Source: Panagrolaimus kolymaensis
Lineage: Eukaryota > Nematoda > Chromadorea > Rhabditida > Panagrolaimidae
Length of the DNA: 64,000 bases
NCBI GenBank assembly: GCA_028622995.1
Contig: JAJQJQ010000032.1
Location: forward strand, 1,054,001-1,118,000
Direction: 5' to 3'
The notes beneath the pieces were generated by a model. That model saw only the letters and a list, made by a program, of their open reading frames with translations. It was not told the origin of the DNA and did not search any database. This document shows, one piece after another, positions 59,781 through 64,000 of this stretch (position 1 is the first letter of the stretch; every line of letters begins with the position of its first letter). The position numbers and the translations under genes are program-made.

Positions 59781-62700
59781 TCAATCAATTGTATTATTAA
59801 CAGGTAATAATGGTTCACAAATATGGTCATTTTTTCCAAGGATAATATATTCATCATCATTTGAAGAATCTCCATTTACGTGCTTTGCAGAAACATATAT
59901 TTCAAGTCCTTCACATTTTCTACAAACATAAAGCTTGTCTCTTTTGTTAAAAGAATATTTAAAAAATCGAAGTTTTTCATTTGAAGTATAAATAATCAAT
60001 TGAGTTTTGCCTTTTTTGTCCTCTTCAAATTGAAACAATTCTTTGTCGATTTTTTTTCCAGCAGGTATTTTAGAATCATTATTAAATGGCTCACAAATAT
60101 GTGATTCTTTGTTTCCAAGAATAACGTAATAACTATCATCATATGGAGATTCTTTTATGCGTTTTACAGTAACATGGTGTTTGAGCGAACTACATCTTGC
60201 ACAGCTAAAACTATCTTTATAATGATGTATATATTTATACCATTGAATTTTTTCATTTGAAGTGTAAATAATCAGTTGAGGTTTGCCTTTTTTAGTCTTT
60301 TCAAATTTGTACAGTTCTTTATCGAGTTTTTCAACATCGAGTATATTAGAAATGAATTTCACATCATTACTTAACGGCTCACAAACATGTTCTCTTTCTC
60401 CAAGATTAACAAAACTTCCATCATTAGTAGAATCTTTTTTAACATATTTTGCGGTAATAAAACGTCCCTGTCCCGTGCATTTACTGCAGAAAAAAATGTC
60501 TCTGCTTTTTTCATAATAATATTTATACCATTGAAGCTTTTCATTTGAAGTATAAACAAACAATTGAGAATACCCTTTATCAGTCGTTTCAAGTTCATAA
60601 AATTGTGGATCAGGTTTTTGTCTTTCTTCTTCCACCGTAATCTTCTCTTTATCAAAATCGATGTCACTTGATGAAAGAAGTTCCATATTCGAAATAACTT
60701 CAGCATATTTCAATGGTTTACATATATGTTTTTTACTTCCAGGAGAAAGATATTCTTCGCCTTCGTCGTTTCGGCAACGTTTGAGGATAACTATCTCTTT
60801 TTTTATAAGCCGACATTGACAACATACAAAGATTTTTGTGCTTGGTCGGTAAGAATATTTGTGACAAAACTTCTTTTCATCATCGAAAGTTACAGCTTTG
60901 AGTGAATTCTTTTCACGGAAAAAATTGAAATTTGAAGAGAAAATAAACTCTTTACTAAATCTTTCAGGATTATATTCTCGAGGTGTGCAACAATGTTCAT
61001 GACCATCTTTGAGGAAGACAGAATATTTATCAATCGTTTCATCTTCAAGCAAATAAACGCAAACATATCTGCCTTTTTCAAGACAACCAAGACATCGATA
61101 ATAATATTTAGAACTTTTTGTAAATTCATAGCAAGTTTTTTCTTCATTTGATGCAAAAACAAAAATACAAATTTTGCCATCGTTGTAATGTCTTAGTTCA
61201 TATTTGGATGGATCAAGAATAGAAAGTGAAGAATTGATTTCTTTAGGTACTTCATTATCACTTTCAGCTTTATCTTCAGAATATGAATTACTTTCACATT
61301 CACGCAAAGGAGTTCTTTTTGACTTTTTCGGTGGAGAAAGAGAATTCTCCGATGAACCTTTTCTTTTACGAAACTAAAAACAAAAGAAAAAAAATTATGT
61401 TTTTGATAAAAATAAAAAATTTTATACTCTTTGTGAGATAGAACTATTTTCTTGATTTATAGTAGAATCACGAGCATTATGAGATTCATTAACTTGGGTT
61501 ACTTCCATCTCCGAATCTGAAGAATAATTTTCATCGCTGTCAATTTGATGAATGGATGATGCAAATGTCAAAGATTTAGAATTCTTCGAGTTATTTCTGG
61601 AATAAGAATTTATAAATTGGAAAAATAAAAATATATTTATAATCTTACGTATGAAGGATATTATTATTTTCCATGAGTTCTCTTCGAGCTCGAGCATTCG
61701 CAGAGTCTTGTTCTAAGACAGCAGGATTTTTAGCAATACGGGGAGCCATCAACCACGTGTATTGTTCTGCTAAATCAACGGTTAAAATTCTGTTTCTAGC
61801 ATGCAAATGTTCGGCATTACATTTATTATAGTTCGACGAAAATTTCGCCCAATCATAAAGTTCAATAACAATATTGTGTTTTTTGAAAGCAGAGGCTTTT
61901 GTATCATTAACAAAATTCTTTATTTCCTCATTCATCTCAACAATTTCCATATTGTAATTAAACGCTGTGGGATGGTTGGCAATTTCAGGAATGGTTGCAA
62001 TGATAATTTTAGGTGGTTGAATTGGAGTTGGAGTTGCTTCCTTTTCTTTTAAATCTTCCTCTAATCCTTTTTTAACTTGATTGTAGCGTTTTGGACCATT
62101 TTTATCGAAAGCTTTTTTGATGGAATCGACAAAATCATTTAAAAATTTAACGGTATCCTGAAAAATTTAATAAAAGTAAACCAAAAAAAGTATAAAAAAT
62201 TTAACATACGCCTTTTGCTTCAATAAAATCCGGATAATAAACCAAAGCATCAAAACCAATGGAAATAAGTATGTTTTTAATGACGTAATCATTTTCCTCA
62301 TCTTCAATTTGATATTTCATCTGATCAACAACGTCCCTAAAAAAGGATAATTTTAGAAGAAAATAATAAAAAAATTTTTGTGGTTCTAGAGGTATATATT
62401 AAAACTTACAAAGGATAATTAGGATAACCAACAAATAATTTCACCGTTTTTTGATAGATTTTTTCAAAGGGAATCGAAGACATTAATGAATCGGTTATGA
62501 CAAGGTTTACTGGACGTTTTGAGGCTGTATTCACTGAATATTTGGAATCTCGAAAAGCATTTAAAGTGGAAATAATTCTTTCATTATAAATTTGTTCAAA
62601 ATCTTTGGGCCATTTTTCATGAGCAGTACGCTGAAATAAAGTGCAATTAATTAAAGTTATGTAAATATAAAAAGTAAAACTTACTGTAGGTGCACGACAA

Positions 62701-62972
62701 ATAGTTTTTTGATTGGGCGCTGCTAAAGTGTCTTTACAACTTCCATCTTCATTAGTCATATTGACTTTTTCATCTTCATCGACTTCATCGTGATCTTGTA
62801 ATGCTGCATTTAAAGCTCGTCCAGAATATTTTGGCTTTTCAGAATTTTCTTTGGGATTGCAAAAGTTTGTTTTTGATCTTGTTTTATGGGAAATAGGACG
62901 AGCTCCTCGTGATCGATTACATTCTTCACCGCCACTTGATCCATCAATAAGTTGTTTATTAGGCCGCGCCAT
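59781..62972 (-). CDS. SGNH-like + five FLYWCH-like zinc repeats (paralog 3)
   Basis: Exons 62972-62685, 62630-62410, 62336-62210, 62157-61649, 61596-61428 and 61373-59781 join in phase to 968 aa. Intron 1 (62684-62631) happens to be open in frame and is easily missed; homologous exons show it is spliced. Exon 1 is 96 bp shorter than in paralogs 1 and 2. The SGNH-like blocks are NLVITDSLMSSI and FDALVYY. The last exon has five CxxC...HxC repeats (CLGC, CCQC, CSKC, CARC, CRKC), the most of the family, and ends ICEPLLPVNNTID. Repeats 1-2 are nearly identical to paralog 1. Confidence 0.8.
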
Positions 62973-63117
62973 AATTGAAAATTAATCAGAAATAAAAAGT
63001 TGGGTAAATTCTTTAAAATACAAAGAATAAAAATATGGGGTAATGAAGAAGGGAAGAATATGAATGAATGATAAAAATAAATAGCAATTTTTTTTTTGAT
63101 AGTTCTCTGAATTAATA

Positions 63118-63147
63118 GCGAAAGTATTCAGAAAGGGAAGTACTTGA
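63118..63147 (-). promoter_or_regulatory. Conserved upstream block of paralog 3
   Basis: Identical to 58157-58186, 146 bp upstream of the paralog 3 ATG. Confidence 0.5.
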
Positions 63148-63514
63148 CACATATTTATATAAACCAAAAGAAATGGCTGGGTTAATAAAAATGCAAGTAT
63201 ATAATCGTTTCGAAATTGATGCCAATATTAATAATTCTAAAATGATTAATTAAAAAAAGCAATTTTATAATTACCGTTTTTATTTTGATATTCTTTTAAA
63301 TAAATAAAAAACACAGCAATAACGAGTCAAATATAATAAATATTTTATGTAAGAGGTTGGTTTCAAAGAAGTAAAATTGGCAATTTATTTATTTTTAATA
63401 TAAAAAGCAAGAGCAATATGTAAAAAAAATTTTTTTATTTGTGTTATGAAATAAAAAAGGCAGAAAAAAGTAATTCAAGCAAGCAAGAAGTCGTTTTTAT
63501 GAATCGCATTCATG

Positions 63515-64000
63515 CTAAAGAGTTATATATCCATAATTATTTACACTGGGTATGCCGGTTCTGATTTTAATTTTATTTTCTTTAATCCAGGATAAGTTCA
63601 TTTCTATTTTTAGCATTGAAAAGAATTTTTCTGGGCCGTTATTTTCGCTGAAACCATTTTGGAAACTAAAATAAAATTGCGATGAAGGAGCAGCATTATT
63701 TTTAATAAATTTGCTTAAAAGTGAAAGATTGGCGTCTATGGAAACATAAAATGTTTGAAAATGAAATACTTTAAACTTGGATAGAAATTTTAATTCGTTC
63801 ATTTTTAGAAAAGTTTGAGAAGTTAATATTTCATTTGAACGTCCATAAAAGAATTCTTTGATATTTGGCAATTTTGTGAGAATTTTATCACATGTCACGA
63901 AGCATCCCATAGCATCGTGAACGTCGACATTGAATATACTAAAATATTTTATTTTTCCACCTGCGACAAAAAAATTAATTTCATTCTCTGTGAAATTTTG
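63515..64000 (-). CDS. F-box-like family gene, 3' part (cut by window end)
   Basis: The frame is open from the window edge to TAA at 63515 and matches residues ~120-281 of the 58555-59397 gene with few changes (for example KILTKLPNIKEFFYG against TILTKLPNIQEFFYG). The 5' part, including the position of the TAG in its partner, lies outside the window. Confidence 0.75.
   Translation of the reverse strand, partial: QNFTENEINFFVAGGKIKYFSIFNVDVHDAMGCFVTCDKILTKLPNIKEFFYGRSNEILTSQTFLKMNELKFLSKFKVFHFQTFYVSIDANLSLLSKFIKNNAAPSSQFYFSFQNGFSENNGPEKFFSMLKIEMNLSWIKENKIKIRTGIPSVNNYGYITL

Larger units (their letters stand above)
63085..64000. repeat. Segmental duplication, right copy
   Basis: Partner of 58120-59040, cut by the window end. 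Confidence 0.9.

Noticed and set aside
1..64000. tRNA, rRNA or CRISPR features
   Set aside because: No GGTTCGA-type T-loop in a cloverleaf context, no rRNA-like GC-rich conserved block and no regularly spaced direct repeats were seen on reading; a tRNAscan run would settle the first.

Overview
The window is AT-rich eukaryotic DNA with many short introns (mostly 45-100 bp, GT...TTTTAG or TTTCAG), small multi-exon genes on both strands, serpentine-type 7TM receptors and short intergenic gaps. This points to a nematode. The repeated TCKYFF-type F-box-like family suggests a clade IV, panagrolaimid-like species; that assignment is inference. No tRNA, rRNA or CRISPR was seen. Exon joins below were made by eye and tested for phase.

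1-12.7 kb: 7TM receptor (+), secreted ML-domain lipid-binding protein (-), GLYAT-like N-acyltransferase (-), the C-terminal remnant of a serpin (-), a protein with a SNTX-like MACPF/CDC-type N-terminal domain (+), a second 7TM receptor with a frame problem (+), then a GGATCC-type minisatellite ending at a Helitron 3' terminus.

12.7-18 kb: a small GPI-anchored-type secreted protein, then a mosaic. A copy of the last TRM112 exon and its downstream DNA is joined to a copy of the membrane exon of the protease gene at 23 kb, then to an F-box-like segment, then to a broken SART3-like HAT-repeat gene carrying a 141-bp hAT-type MITE in an intron. The intact TRM112 gene follows at 17.4 kb.

18-27 kb: a 12-exon helical protein of unknown family (+), a membrane-anchored serine-protease homolog whose catalytic Ser is replaced, with a DM9-like tail (-), and another GPI-type secreted protein (+).

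27.4-30.4, 55.3-58.0 and 59.8-63.0 kb: three paralogs (896, 806 and 968 aa) joining a degenerate SGNH-hydrolase-like domain to 3-5 FLYWCH-like CxxC...HxC repeats. The two at the right end are each followed upstream by an F-box-like gene, forming a tandem cassette. The three copies are mosaics of each other.

32.7-42.5 kb: a cluster of three secreted paralogs (Z+, X-, Y+). Z has only the C-terminal Cys-containing domain. X and Y add a helical region; X also has a long hydrophobic segment and a single-base break at an A9 run. I do not recognise this family.

42.5-55.3 kb: a second Helitron end, an S1 protease-like gene lacking the Ser motif, a gene-poor repeat-rich 5.5 kb stretch with a 147-bp hAT MITE and two diverged copies of a ~1.1-1.2 kb repeat, then a secreted protein, a single-pass membrane protein, a four-TM protein and an ABC-transporter pseudogene fragment.
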